64,000 nucleotides of DNA from Deltaproteobacteria bacterium. Its GTDB lineage: Bacteria > Myxococcota_A > UBA796 > SXON01. The notes under the pieces were generated by a model. The model ran no database searches. It saw only the letters and a list, made by a program, of their open reading frames with translations, and was not told the DNA's origin. The translations under genes were made by a program, and so were the position numbers. Shown here in pieces: positions 43,092-52,266 of this stretch (positions are counted from its first letter, which is position 1; each line of letters begins with the position of its first letter). The stretch lies in contig CANKTH010000008.1 of assembly GCA_947486185.1 (NCBI GenBank), forward strand, positions 1 to 64,000, read 5' to 3'.

Positions 43092-44666
43092 CTAAACCTG
43101 GGCTTTGTCTTCGCCAAAATGTTTGCCGATGATCACCCGGTCGCCCGCAATCGCGGTGCGCTGCATGTAGAAGAGGAGGCCGCGCTCGCCGCCGAGCTCC
43201 TCACCGCCCCCCGCACGCCCCGGCCCGCCGTGAATCAGCGAAGGAAGCACCATCCCGGGCGGCGTCGCCTTCTCGGCCACCTGTTTGGACAACAGCAACA
43301 TCCGACCCAGATATGGCGCGCTCGCGAGCGCAAAAGTCTCGAGCCAAGAACGATCATCACTCGCAGCGGTCGAGACGAGGCTCCCCTGCCCGCGCGCGAT
43401 CATCCCCGCAGCAGCAGGCGCGCTCCCGTCATAGGGGATGAGCGAGACCACTGGGCCAAAGACCTCGAGCTCGTGCACCGCTTGGCCGTCCGCGACCTCG
43501 AGCACCGTCGGCTGCATGAAATAGCCCTTCCCCGCTGGAGCGCCGACACCCTCCACCCTGGCCGAGCCGCCGCGCAGCACCCGCCCTTCAGCGGCGAGGC
43601 GCTCGATACCCGCGAGCCCGTCCCGGAGCTGAGTCGCGGTGCTCACCGGGCCCATCGTGACCCCGTTGGCGAGCGGATTCCCGACCACCACGTCGTCCAA
43701 CGCCTCCACGAGGTCAGCCCCGAAGGCCTCCAGATGGGCCTCGGGCACGAAAACACGCCGAATCGCCGTACACTTCTGGCCCGTCTTCTGTGTCTGATCC
43801 ACTCGGACGGTACGCACCATCGTCCGCCAGAGATCGGAGCCCGGCGCTACGTCAGGGCCCAGCACGGCGGCATTCAGCGAATCCGCCTCGACGTTGACCC
43901 GAGCCGCGTTCCGGAGAAGGTTCCGATTACTCCTCAACAAGAGGCCGGTACTGCTCCCGCCGGTGAAGGCAAGGTGGTCCAACGGCCCCAGGTGGTCGAG
44001 CAGCTCGCCGACCCCGCCGCAGATGAGCTGAAGGCTGCCCGCCGGCAGGACACCGGCTTCAACCAGGATCTCCACCATACGAAAGGTGACCAGCGCAGTG
44101 GCGGTGGCGGGTTTGGTGATGACGGGGACGCCGGCGAGAAAAGCCGTCGCCACCTTCTCAAACGTGCCCCATGCCGGAAAGTTGAAGGCGTTGATGTGGA
44201 CCGCGACACCGGGACGCGGGACATAGACGTGCTGACCAACGTAGCGCGCTTCCCGGGTGAGCTGGATCGCCGCCGAGTCGGTGAGAAAGCGCCGCTCACC
44301 GACCCTTTTTGCGAGCTCCTGGCCGACTGCGGCGTATGCGCTGAGCGTGCCGATCGCGCCGTCAACGTCGAACTTGGCGTCTCCCCGAGTGTTTCCGCCG
44401 TTCTGCTGGGACAGATCCAGCAGGGCCTCGCGCTGGGCGTGGAGCACCTTGGCCATCGACTGGAGGAGCGTCGCACGCTCGCCGAAGCTGAGCGCGGAGA
44501 GCGCCGGGAGGCCGACGCGCCGGGCGTGGTCGAGCGCAGCCAGGACGGGTAGACCGCCACCTTGAACCTGGGCCATCGGCTCTTCGGTCGAGGGGTCCAC
44601 CAGGATGGAGGGGGTTCCCTCCCCACTCAACCAACTCCCGGACAAGTAGGACAACAGACGAACCAT
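43092..44666 (-). CDS. Aldehyde dehydrogenase, PaaZ/BoxD-type
   Basis: This 524-residue NAD(P)-dependent aldehyde dehydrogenase has the active cysteine near residue 299 in TGQKCTAIRR and a catalytic glutamate in VNVEADSLNA. The HINAFNFPAWGTFEK block and the length fit the branch that includes the PaaZ aldehyde dehydrogenase domain and BoxD (3,4-dehydroadipyl-CoA semialdehyde dehydrogenase). The hydratase domain of PaaZ is absent. No aromatic degradation genes are nearby, so the substrate is open. The ATG at 44664-44666 is chosen over a GTG one codon earlier. Confidence 0.87.
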   Translation of the reverse strand: MVRLLSYLSGSWLSGEGTPSILVDPSTEEPMAQVQGGGLPVLAALDHARRVGLPALSALSFGERATLLQSMAKVLHAQREALLDLSQQNGGNTRGDAKFDVDGAIGTLSAYAAVGQELAKRVGERRFLTDSAAIQLTREARYVGQHVYVPRPGVAVHINAFNFPAWGTFEKVATAFLAGVPVITKPATATALVTFRMVEILVEAGVLPAGSLQLICGGVGELLDHLGPLDHLAFTGGSSTGLLLRSNRNLLRNAARVNVEADSLNAAVLGPDVAPGSDLWRTMVRTVRVDQTQKTGQKCTAIRRVFVPEAHLEAFGADLVEALDDVVVGNPLANGVTMGPVSTATQLRDGLAGIERLAAEGRVLRGGSARVEGVGAPAGKGYFMQPTVLEVADGQAVHELEVFGPVVSLIPYDGSAPAAAGMIARGQGSLVSTAASDDRSWLETFALASAPYLGRMLLLSKQVAEKATPPGMVLPSLIHGGPGRAGGGEELGGERGLLFYMQRTAIAGDRVIIGKHFGEDKAQV

Positions 44667-44690
44667 CACGACGCTCCGCGGCGGCCGTCG

Positions 44691-45596
44691 TTAGAGGGCG
44701 GCGACCGTGCCGGCATCTACCGTCGTTGCCAGCAGGGCGCCATTGAGCGCGGCGAGCTGCAAGCTGGCGTGGACCACCATCGCGCGACGCATCGCGCGCC
44801 CACGCTCACCGTCGGCGAAGAATGCCTCCCGAAACTGCTCTGCCGGCACCCGGCAGATCGTGCTGTCCTTCTCGCAACGTACTTGTAAAAAGGTCGGCTC
44901 CCCGGCGATCGCGGCTCCCCAGCCCAGCACGGCGGGGCCTTCGGCGAACACCATGCCGGGCGATGGGGGCCCCGGCCGTTCGAGCACATAGATCCCGGGA
45001 CCCACTACCGCAACGTGGGTCAAGCGCGGCGTTACCGGGAGCACGATGTCGCCCGCCCGGAGCGGCTCCGCGGGGGCAAGCCGTTCAAAATGGCGCCACG
45101 AAACGAGGTCCATCTTCACGGAGTGCACAACCGGGACGACCGGCGCGGCCCGCGCGAGCGTTCGAGACACCACGTACACGCGTGAGATCAACTCGTACAG
45201 TACCTGGCGTTGCACCGCCTTTACCGCGTCGGGGCAGCTCGTCTCCAGCCGCTTCCATGCCTCAACGCCGAGCACCGCGACAGCCCCCTCACGACGAGCG
45301 ACCACGTCAGCCGTTCGGGGGTGATCCTGGTTGAAGAAGCTGATCTCTCCGATCACCTGTCCCGGGCCGAGCGTAGCCACCTTGACCCGACGGGCATCAC
45401 GCCGAATCCAAACCTCGGCTTCACCCTGGAGCAGGATGAGCATGTCCCGATCCAACGAGTGGGCCGACAGCAGCCGCTCGCCGTCTCGGAAGACACGAAA
45501 CTCCATCGCGTCGGCCAGCGTGACGAAGGTGGTCGGGTCCAGCGCCGCCATGAGCGGACTGGAACGGAGCAGATCGTGGAGCCAGAAAGAAGTCAC
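44691..45596 (-). CDS. Cyclic-nucleotide-binding-fold protein
   Basis: The N-terminal 130 residues of this 301-residue protein form a cNMP-binding fold (FRDGERLLSAHSLDRDMLILLQGEAEVW, VATLGPGQVIGEISFF, HPRTADVVAR). The phosphate-binding cassette GEISFFNQDHPRTADV is near the FGE-x-A-L-x-x-x-x-R-A-A consensus, so ligand binding is possible. The second half looks like a more divergent copy (PLRAGDIVLPV, AVVGPGIYVLERPG). No DNA-binding or catalytic domain follows. The start is GTG at 45594-45596. It sits between the PdeM-like and aldehyde dehydrogenase genes. Confidence 0.75.
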   Translation of the reverse strand: MTSFWLHDLLRSSPLMAALDPTTFVTLADAMEFRVFRDGERLLSAHSLDRDMLILLQGEAEVWIRRDARRVKVATLGPGQVIGEISFFNQDHPRTADVVARREGAVAVLGVEAWKRLETSCPDAVKAVQRQVLYELISRVYVVSRTLARAAPVVPVVHSVKMDLVSWRHFERLAPAEPLRAGDIVLPVTPRLTHVAVVGPGIYVLERPGPPSPGMVFAEGPAVLGWGAAIAGEPTFLQVRCEKDSTICRVPAEQFREAFFADGERGRAMRRAMVVHASLQLAALNGALLATTVDAGTVAAL

Positions 45597-45626
45597 GAGG
45601 ACGAGTATGCCACAAGTCAGCCCGAG

Positions 45627-46292
45627 TCATCCGGGGATCTCCAACACTCTCCCGGGAAGGCAGGCGAACTGCCGGTCTCCTCGCGCTCGGCGTAGGACCC
45701 GTCCTCCCGTCAGGCCGCCGAAGGCCGGTAGAACCGCACCAGCTTCGCCAAGATGAAAGGCGGGAAAGCGCATGCGGTCCGCCGCGCCAGCCAATATGGC
45801 CACTGGGTGCAGGTGTCCGCCCACCACATACCGGCCAGGAACCGGGTCCGGGGCGTGCATCAGACTAAGGTTGCCAATGTCCCATTGCTCGCGGACGTCC
45901 ATCGCCCAAGCGCGCGCTTGAGCTACTCCTACCTGCCGATCGTGGTTGCCGCGCACCAGCAGGAGCTCAGCGCGGAGGTCGGCCCGCCATGCCCGCACCT
46001 GCTCATCCACCGTCGGCGTGATGTCTCGGTGCACAAGGTCGCCGAGCACGACCAGCCGGGCGGCACCGGTGAGGCGAACGAGCGCGACAAGTCGCAAAAG
46101 ATCCTGCTTGAAGGCAACTACGGGGACGCCCATCCCCGCGGTCTGGAAGCTGTGCTCGGTGCCGAGATGGACGTCAGACACGACCACGCACCCCGCGTCG
46201 GGCAACCAGAGCGCCCGCGCAGGCAGTAACCACGCTTGTAAGCCCGCAAGGTGAACGACCGCCGCACCCGCCTTCGGATCATCTTTCGTCAA
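45627..46292 (-). CDS. pdeM: PdeM-like metallophosphoesterase (ligase-associated DNA repair type)
   Basis: This 221-residue calcineurin-fold enzyme has all metal-binding blocks: VVSDVHLGTEHSF, LGDLVHRD, RGNHDRQV, and GGHLHPVA. Its partner upstream is an Lhr-type helicase, the pairing used to define PdeM, the ligase-associated DNA damage response phosphoesterase. The start appears to be TTG at 46290-46292, overlapping the helicase stop as TTGA; an internal start would cut conserved strand sequence. No ligase or MBL-fold exonuclease gene is in the window. Confidence 0.82.
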   Translation of the reverse strand: MTKDDPKAGAAVVHLAGLQAWLLPARALWLPDAGCVVVSDVHLGTEHSFQTAGMGVPVVAFKQDLLRLVALVRLTGAARLVVLGDLVHRDITPTVDEQVRAWRADLRAELLLVRGNHDRQVGVAQARAWAMDVREQWDIGNLSLMHAPDPVPGRYVVGGHLHPVAILAGAADRMRFPAFHLGEAGAVLPAFGGLTGGRVLRRARGDRQFACLPGRVLEIPG

Positions 46293-48733
46293 ACCTGTTC
46301 CCAGCCTGCGGTCAGCCGCGCGATCCTGGCCTCGACGCTCTCGGTGGACAGGGTCTGGGCCGACAACATCCGCTCGACGAGGATTGGCAGACCGAGCGGG
46401 GTGAGCTCGGACACCGAGCGAATGACCAGCTTCTGAGAAGCTAGTCTGCGAAGGGTGTCCCGGAGCCGCCCCACCTCGAAGTGGCGATTGAGCACCTCAC
46501 GACGGGCTTGGGCGAGCAGCATATGGTCCGGGTCGTAACGGCTGAAGACGTCGAAGAGCAGCGCGGCGTTGCTACGAAGTTGCCGGCCGGCCCGCGGAGA
46601 TCCCGGGTGCCCGGTCGGCAAGAGGCCCGCAACGCGCGCCACTTCGCGAAACTGTCGGCGATCGAGCGCAGAGAGATTGGAGGTCTCAGCGATGTCGGCG
46701 TCGAGGTCGTGATCCGAGAAGAGGCCCCCTTCCCCAAATCGTGCCGGCTCTAGCGGCTCAGGGGTCAGAAGCTCGATCCCATAGTCGTTCACGGCGAGCT
46801 GGAAGGTGCCCGGCTGGCGTCGGGAGAGCCTGACGGCGAGCAACGCCGCGAGCCCCTCGTGAACCAACCTGCCTTCAAAGGGATATAAGAAGTGGTGGAA
46901 GCCCTCGTCGGTGGAGCAGACCTCCAGGAGCAGCTCATGCTCATCCGGGAGGTGGGAGATCCGGCGCTGAGTGTCAAACAGATGGGCTGACGCCAACATC
47001 TCGGGCCCCTCCAGCGTCCCGCGCGCGGCGCTGCCCAGCTGGCGCCGCAGGAACGTGGACAGCGACACCGAGATCGGGAACCGACTCCCGCCCCACACCG
47101 CCGTGCGCGACGCGCGGCCCCTCGCGAGCCGCACCTTGACGACATCGTCCTGGACCCCGACGAGCTCGAGCCTCCGGCCGGCAAACGCAAAGGCGGTCCC
47201 TGGGCTGAGGCGCCCGATAAAGGACTCCTCAATACTCCCCAGACGGCCATGACCGGCGAGCTGGACGGTCAGCGACGCGTCCCCGACGATGGTGCCGATC
47301 GCGGCGCGGTGCGCCGCCGCGATTTTTGGCGTTCTGACCTGATAACGCTCACCCTCCAGCACAATGCGGTGGTAGTCGGGGTAGGCCACCAGCGTACGGC
47401 CCCCGTCACGAACCAGCCGTAGCACGTCGTCGAATAGGGCCCGGTCAAGCCGGGCATACGCCGCCGTGCCCGCCACCTCGCGAAAGAGGGCGTCCGGATC
47501 GAGGCCGCCTCCCATCGCGACGGTCACGAGGTGCTGCGCCAGCACGTCCAGTGGCGCGTCGAGCGGCGCGCGGGGCTCGATCCGGCGTTCCCGAATCGCC
47601 TCCTGCATCGCAGCAAACTCCAGTACCTCCAGCGCGTGGGTGGGGACGCCGAGCACCCTCGCTTTGCCCCCCGGCCGATGGGCGGCGCGGCCGGCACGCT
47701 GGAGCACACGTGACACGCCCTTGGGCGAACCAACACAGATCACGTGCTCCACCGGGCCGAAATCCACCCCGAGATCGAGGGTGGACGTGCACACCACCAG
47801 GCGGAGCTCACCAGCTTTGAGGCCACGCTCCACCCGAGCCCTCTCATCCTGGTCGAGTGAGCCGTGGTGCAACGCGAGCTCGGCCGCGAGCTCGGGCAAG
47901 GCGCCACTCACCGCCTGGAACCAACGTTCGGCCTGGGAGCGCGTGTTCGTGAACAGGAGGCCCGAGCCAGGGCCAAGGCCGCGACTTCTACGGTCCGCCC
48001 ACTCCTGTCGGAGCCACTCGAGCAGGGCGGGCAGCATACGGAGGCCTGTGTGGCCAGCCCAACGTAAGAGGCTCGCGGAGGGCGGGAGCAGCGTCACCAT
48101 CTCGATTTCTCGACTTACCTCCGCCTCGATCAAGGTGTACGGACGACCCGGCCCTACCGCCGCGGCCGCCGCCGCGGGAACGTCATCGAGCGTCGCGGAG
48201 AGGGCCCATGTGCTGAGATTTGGGGCAAAGCTACGAAGGCGGGCCAGCGCGAGCTCAGTCTGGGTTCCCCGTTTGGAGCCGAGGAGTTCGTGCCACTCGT
48301 CCACCACGACCGTACGGAGGCTCCGGAATCGCTCGGGCGCCGTGGCGTCCGTCAAGCCAAGTGTCAGCGACTCGGGCGTGGTGATGAGCACGTCAGGCGG
48401 CTGAATGCTCTGTTTTTTTCGGACGGCGGTCGAGGTGTCACCGGTGCGCGCTCCAACCTTGAGTCCGAGTCCAAGCTCCGAGACGGCGTGATCGAGCGCA
48501 CGCTCGACGTCGTGAACCACAGCTCGGAGCGGGGTGATCCACAAGAGCTGCACGCCGCCCCCCGGGCGGAGGGTGGTCAGCGGCCCGAGCGCCGCAGCGT
48601 AGGTCTTGCCCGCGCCGGTCGCGACGTGAATGAGCCCGCTTTGCCCTCGTACGCTCGCCTCCCAAGCTTCTTCCTGGAACGACCAGGGAGTCCACCCCTT
48701 GGCGGCAAACCAGCGGTGGAGGAGGGACGACAC
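46289..48733 (-). CDS. Lhr-type DEXH-box helicase (ligase-associated DNA damage response)
   Basis: This 814-residue superfamily-2 helicase has Walker A ATGAGKT (38-44), motif Ia ITPLRAV, DEWH at 145-148, SATLDD, and the C-terminal QRAGRAAHRPGG motif VI. The remaining 400 residues match the winged-helix and DUF4175-like C-terminal core of Lhr-Core proteins. Lhr unwinds DNA:RNA and DNA duplexes and is linked to repair of crosslinks and oxidative damage. The length fits the short form without the Lhr-CTD. The start is GTG at 48731-48733. It is coupled to the pdeM-like gene. Confidence 0.9.
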   Translation of the reverse strand: MSSLLHRWFAAKGWTPWSFQEEAWEASVRGQSGLIHVATGAGKTYAAALGPLTTLRPGGGVQLLWITPLRAVVHDVERALDHAVSELGLGLKVGARTGDTSTAVRKKQSIQPPDVLITTPESLTLGLTDATAPERFRSLRTVVVDEWHELLGSKRGTQTELALARLRSFAPNLSTWALSATLDDVPAAAAAAVGPGRPYTLIEAEVSREIEMVTLLPPSASLLRWAGHTGLRMLPALLEWLRQEWADRRSRGLGPGSGLLFTNTRSQAERWFQAVSGALPELAAELALHHGSLDQDERARVERGLKAGELRLVVCTSTLDLGVDFGPVEHVICVGSPKGVSRVLQRAGRAAHRPGGKARVLGVPTHALEVLEFAAMQEAIRERRIEPRAPLDAPLDVLAQHLVTVAMGGGLDPDALFREVAGTAAYARLDRALFDDVLRLVRDGGRTLVAYPDYHRIVLEGERYQVRTPKIAAAHRAAIGTIVGDASLTVQLAGHGRLGSIEESFIGRLSPGTAFAFAGRRLELVGVQDDVVKVRLARGRASRTAVWGGSRFPISVSLSTFLRRQLGSAARGTLEGPEMLASAHLFDTQRRISHLPDEHELLLEVCSTDEGFHHFLYPFEGRLVHEGLAALLAVRLSRRQPGTFQLAVNDYGIELLTPEPLEPARFGEGGLFSDHDLDADIAETSNLSALDRRQFREVARVAGLLPTGHPGSPRAGRQLRSNAALLFDVFSRYDPDHMLLAQARREVLNRHFEVGRLRDTLRRLASQKLVIRSVSELTPLGLPILVERMLSAQTLSTESVEARIARLTAGWEQV

Positions 48734-48967
48734 TCCGCGCAGCTATCACTTCGGAGCGCGCCGCGGCAGCGAGCGGCGGGACCGGCGCCCACGCGTGCGG
48801 CACCGCGACGTCGGTGGTGGGGCCGTAGCCCGGCGTGCGACAGTCGGGCGCGGGAGGCCCGCCTCCGACGGAGCGACCGCCGGGGCGAACGACAGAGCCC
48901 CCGTACAACGGGCCGCTCCCCGCGCTTGGGGCTGCCGGGGGGCCACGGTCGGCGTTAGCTGCCCATC

Positions 48968-50509
48968 GTGACGCCTGATCCCATCGCTCGCACCCTCTGC
49001 GCCCGCGCTGCCGCGCGCCTCGCCGCCCTGCCCCCACAGAGCCTCGATGATCTCGTGGCCGACACCGTCTTTTTCGAGCGACAGCGCCTGGAACGGATCG
49101 AAGATCCCGCGTACGAGGCCCTGATCGACGCCGCGGCCCGCACCTTGCGGCACGACGACCGCGCCGCCCGTCAAGCGGCGCTGCTGCGCCTCGTAGAACA
49201 CTACGCCGGCGAAATCCATAACCCTTTCTCGCCCCGAACCTACCGTTTTGCGACCAGCGTGCTGCCCGGCGCCCTGACCCGGTTGCTCTCAGCGTCCCGC
49301 GGCCGCGACCTCTTCACCCGCGACTTCGATCCCGCGTCCCGAATCCGACTCTCCGGACCGCTCGCCGAGCTCCTGTCGCTCATCGAGCGCGGCGCCACGC
49401 TCATCTTGGCGCCCACCCACGTCTCCAACCTCGACTCGCCGCTCATTGGCTACGCCCTCTACGCCGCCGGTCTGCCGCCCTTCGCCTACGGCGCCGGCCT
49501 CAACTTGTTCTCCAACCCGGTCATGGCGCCGTTCATGCGGCGACTCGGCGCGTACACCGTGGACCGGACCAAGAAGAACCGCCTCTACAAAGACACGTTG
49601 AAGGACTACTCGGTGACCACGCTGCGCCGAGGCGGGCACAGCCTCTTCTTCCCCGGCGGCACCCGCAGCCGATCTGGCCGCCTGGAGCAGCGACTCAAAA
49701 AAGGTCTGCTTGGAACAGGAATCATCGCCTGGCAGGAGAACCTGCGTGACGGCGTGACCCGGTCCGGACCGCTCGCCGCGGACATCTTCGTGGTGCCCTG
49801 TACGTTGTCGATCGCGCTCGTGCTGGAGGCCGAGACCCTAATCGCGGACGCGCTCGCAGAAGAGGGCAAACAACGCTACATCATCATGGATGACGCCTTC
49901 TCCGACGGGCGTCAGGTGGCGTCCTTCACGCGCCGCCTGCTCCAGCTCGACGCGCCCGTGCACGCGGTGTTCGGGGCGCCGATGGACCTCGTCGGCAACC
50001 CCATCGACCACGAAGGCCGTTCGCTCTCCCCGCAAGGAACGCCGGTGGATCGTCGCGCCTACGTGGTCGGCCGGGATGGCCGGCCGGTGGCGGACGAGCA
50101 GCGCGACCAGGTCTACACCGAGCGCCTCTCGACCCAGCTCACCTCGGCATATCGCCGCGATTTTGTTGTTCAGTCCACCCATCTTGGGGCCTGGGGCGTG
50201 TGGGAGGCCTTGCGCCGGCGCCATCCCGGCCGGGACACCTGGCAGCTCGTGCGCCTCCCCGCCGAGGACCGGTTGCTCGACCGAAGCACGGTCGAACACA
50301 CGATCGCCGAGGCGCTGGCCGCCCTCGCAGGCTACCCCCGCCATCTCCCCGGGGGTGCCGCGGCGATCCTCGACGAGGCGATCGAACGTTTCAGTCACTT
50401 CCACAAAAAACGGGCGATTGAACTTGTCTCTGGCGGAAAGATGCAGGTTTCGCCGGAGCTCTGCCTCTACTACCGCAACCGCCTGGTCGGGCACGGGATC
50501 GGACGATGA
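48968..50509 (+). CDS. Glycerol-3-phosphate acyltransferase-like protein (PlsB/PlsC family)
   Basis: This 513-residue protein has the acyltransferase blocks H151-x4-D156 (HVSNLD) and FFPGGTRSRSG (227-237), matching the E-G-T-R-S-R-S block of PlsB-like enzymes except that Glu is replaced by Gly. Membrane-associated hydrophobic helices occur, but no clear multi-span region. It would acylate glycerol-3-phosphate or a related acceptor in phospholipid synthesis. The start is GTG at 48968-48970. The stop overlaps the next gene (GpsA-like) as ATGA, which strongly suggests a joint role in glycerolipid metabolism. Confidence 0.82.
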   Translation: MTPDPIARTLCARAAARLAALPPQSLDDLVADTVFFERQRLERIEDPAYEALIDAAARTLRHDDRAARQAALLRLVEHYAGEIHNPFSPRTYRFATSVLPGALTRLLSASRGRDLFTRDFDPASRIRLSGPLAELLSLIERGATLILAPTHVSNLDSPLIGYALYAAGLPPFAYGAGLNLFSNPVMAPFMRRLGAYTVDRTKKNRLYKDTLKDYSVTTLRRGGHSLFFPGGTRSRSGRLEQRLKKGLLGTGIIAWQENLRDGVTRSGPLAADIFVVPCTLSIALVLEAETLIADALAEEGKQRYIIMDDAFSDGRQVASFTRRLLQLDAPVHAVFGAPMDLVGNPIDHEGRSLSPQGTPVDRRAYVVGRDGRPVADEQRDQVYTERLSTQLTSAYRRDFVVQSTHLGAWGVWEALRRRHPGRDTWQLVRLPAEDRLLDRSTVEHTIAEALAALAGYPRHLPGGAAAILDEAIERFSHFHKKRAIELVSGGKMQVSPELCLYYRNRLVGHGIGR

Positions 50510-51348
50510 AGGTGTTCCTCTCGGGCGACGGCGATCTGGCCCTCGCTCTCGCGGACCTGATCGGTCGGGCGGGCCACGAGCTCTCCGCCTCCGACGCCGA
50601 TCTGACCGTGCTTGTCGCGCCGGCGGACCGGCTGCGGGCGGAGGTCCGGCGTGTGCGTCCGGGGCCCGGAGATCGCGTGTTGATCGCCTCTCGCGGCCTC
50701 GAACCCGGCACCGGCCGCCGCCTGTCCAGCATCGTGTCCGAAGAGAGCGCCTGTCTCCGGGTCGGCGCTTTGGGCGGTCCGATCCTGCCGGCCGAAGTGC
50801 GGCGCCAGAGCCCGTGCGCGGGCGTCGTCGGATCGCCCTTCGACGAGGTCAACCACCTCGCCGTTGCCGCCCTTCATTCTTCACTTTGCCGCATCTACCC
50901 CACGCGGGCGTTGGGCGACATCGAGCTCGCGGGCGCGCTGGTCGATGTCCTCGCGGTGGCGATTGGGGTCGCGCGCACCATGGGCTTCGGCGTCGGCACG
51001 GAGGCGATGTTGGTGACCCGCGGGGTCGCCGAGGGTATGCGGCTCCTTCGGGCAGCGCGGCGAGAAGGCCCCGGAGGAAACGGCGAAAGTTTCGCGGGCC
51101 TCGCCGGGCTCGGGGAGCTCGTAGCCGTCGCGGGGGTACCCGAGCACCCGGCGCGCGACCGAGGCGCGGCGCTCGTTAAGGGTACTCCCGATCCGGGCCT
51201 GGTCGCGGCCTGTGACGCGCTGCTGGCGCGATGCGACGATCTGCCGATCACGCGGGCGGTCTCGGCGTTGGCCGCGGGCCGGCTGGATCCCGGCGCCGCG
51301 CTCCGGGGGCTGCTCCAGCGCGAGGTGCGGGACGAGGGCGAAACGTGA
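50506..51348 (+). CDS. Degenerate glycerol-3-phosphate dehydrogenase (GpsA) homologue
   Basis: This 280-residue protein aligns with GpsA: a Rossmann-type start (VFLSGDGDLALALA), then PFDEVNHLAVAALHSSLCRIYPTRALGDIELAGAL, GFGVGTEAMLVTRGVAEGM and SFAGLAGLGELVAVAG. The catalytic lysine of the G-A-L-K-N-V motif is missing: the sequence reads G143-A-L-V146-D-V. The dinucleotide loop is also altered (GDGDLA) and the N-terminal domain is about 50 residues short. It may no longer be a dehydrogenase, or may use another residue. It is coupled to the acyltransferase upstream and to murI downstream (GTGA overlap). Confidence 0.72.
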   Translation: MKVFLSGDGDLALALADLIGRAGHELSASDADLTVLVAPADRLRAEVRRVRPGPGDRVLIASRGLEPGTGRRLSSIVSEESACLRVGALGGPILPAEVRRQSPCAGVVGSPFDEVNHLAVAALHSSLCRIYPTRALGDIELAGALVDVLAVAIGVARTMGFGVGTEAMLVTRGVAEGMRLLRAARREGPGGNGESFAGLAGLGELVAVAGVPEHPARDRGAALVKGTPDPGLVAACDALLARCDDLPITRAVSALAAGRLDPGAALRGLLQREVRDEGET

Positions 51349-52205
51349 GCGCGCCGATCGGTGTGTACGACTCGGGTTTCGGCGGGTTGACCGTGCTGAG
51401 GGCGCTCATGTCGGTGCTGCCGAACGCCGACTTCGTCTATCTGGGTGACTCCGGCCGGGCCCCGTACGGAGGCCGAGACACCCATACCATCCTCGATTTT
51501 TCGGAACAGTGTGTCGAGCACCTCTTCGACTCGGGCTGCCGTCTGGTGATCGTGGCGTGCCACACCGTCTCGTGTGTGGGGCTTCGGCATCTTCAACGCC
51601 GATATGCCCCGGGGCCCCGCTCCGACCGGCGCGTCCTCGGGGTCACCATTCCCGCGGCTGAGGCGGCCGTCGCTACGACCCAAGGCCACATCGGCATCCT
51701 CGGTACCCAGCGCACCATCATGTCCGGCACCTTCGGAGTGGAGATCGCCAAGCTCTCCTCCGCGCGGGTGACCCAGGTACCGGCGCCGCTCCTGGCACCC
51801 CTGGTCGAAGAGGGCCTTCAACATGATGAAATCGCCAGACTGGCGGTGCGCCGGTACCTGCACCAGCTCGGGGACGCCGACACCATCGTCCTGGGCTGCA
51901 CCCATTATCCACTGTTGATCGAGGCATTTCGGGCAGAGCTGAGACCCGGGGCGCACCTCCTCGATCCCGGCCCGGAGGTGGCTAGACGCCTGCTGCGCTG
52001 GTTGGCTGCCCATCCGGAGTTCGAGGTCTCTGGCCGCGGCGGCCGGCGGTACCTGTGCACTGGCGATCCCCAGGCATTTACCGAGCTGGGAGCTCGTTTT
52101 CTGGGAGAGAGCCTGCCGCAGGTGGGCCACATCTCTGCGGAGGCCGGTCGCCTGGAGGCGGCCGAGGGGCCGCGGCTACCGGTGGGTCAGGTGGTGCGGT
52201 CCTGA
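51345..52205 (+). CDS. murI: Glutamate racemase MurI
   Basis: This 286-residue enzyme makes D-glutamate for peptidoglycan. Both catalytic cysteines are present: C72 in IVACHTVSC and C185 in VLGCTHYPLL. The start of the protein (IGVYDSGFGGLTVLRAL, YLGDSGRAPYG) is typical. The first motif usually reads A-C-N-T; here the asparagine is histidine (H73). The GTG at 51345-51347 overlaps the GpsA-like stop as GTGA, and a longer upstream frame would run antiparallel to nothing useful. It lies in a run of envelope-related genes. Confidence 0.92.
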   Translation: MSAPIGVYDSGFGGLTVLRALMSVLPNADFVYLGDSGRAPYGGRDTHTILDFSEQCVEHLFDSGCRLVIVACHTVSCVGLRHLQRRYAPGPRSDRRVLGVTIPAAEAAVATTQGHIGILGTQRTIMSGTFGVEIAKLSSARVTQVPAPLLAPLVEEGLQHDEIARLAVRRYLHQLGDADTIVLGCTHYPLLIEAFRAELRPGAHLLDPGPEVARRLLRWLAAHPEFEVSGRGGRRYLCTGDPQAFTELGARFLGESLPQVGHISAEAGRLEAAEGPRLPVGQVVRS

Positions 52206-52266
52206 TCGCTTGCCCCTGCCCTTCCGGCCGCGGGCTGGCTAAGTGGCGCCGACCATCCGGGGAAGC

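Noticed and set aside
42768-44552. 594-residue plus-strand frame across the aldehyde dehydrogenase
   Set aside because: Antisense to a clear aldehyde dehydrogenase with active cysteine and glutamate; composition is Arg/His-rich without structure.
48734-48967. Possible small genes in the 234-base gap between the helicase and acyltransferase genes
   Set aside because: Frames here are shadows running out of the flanking genes. I see no start with a ribosome site or coding character; it is more likely the divergent promoter region.
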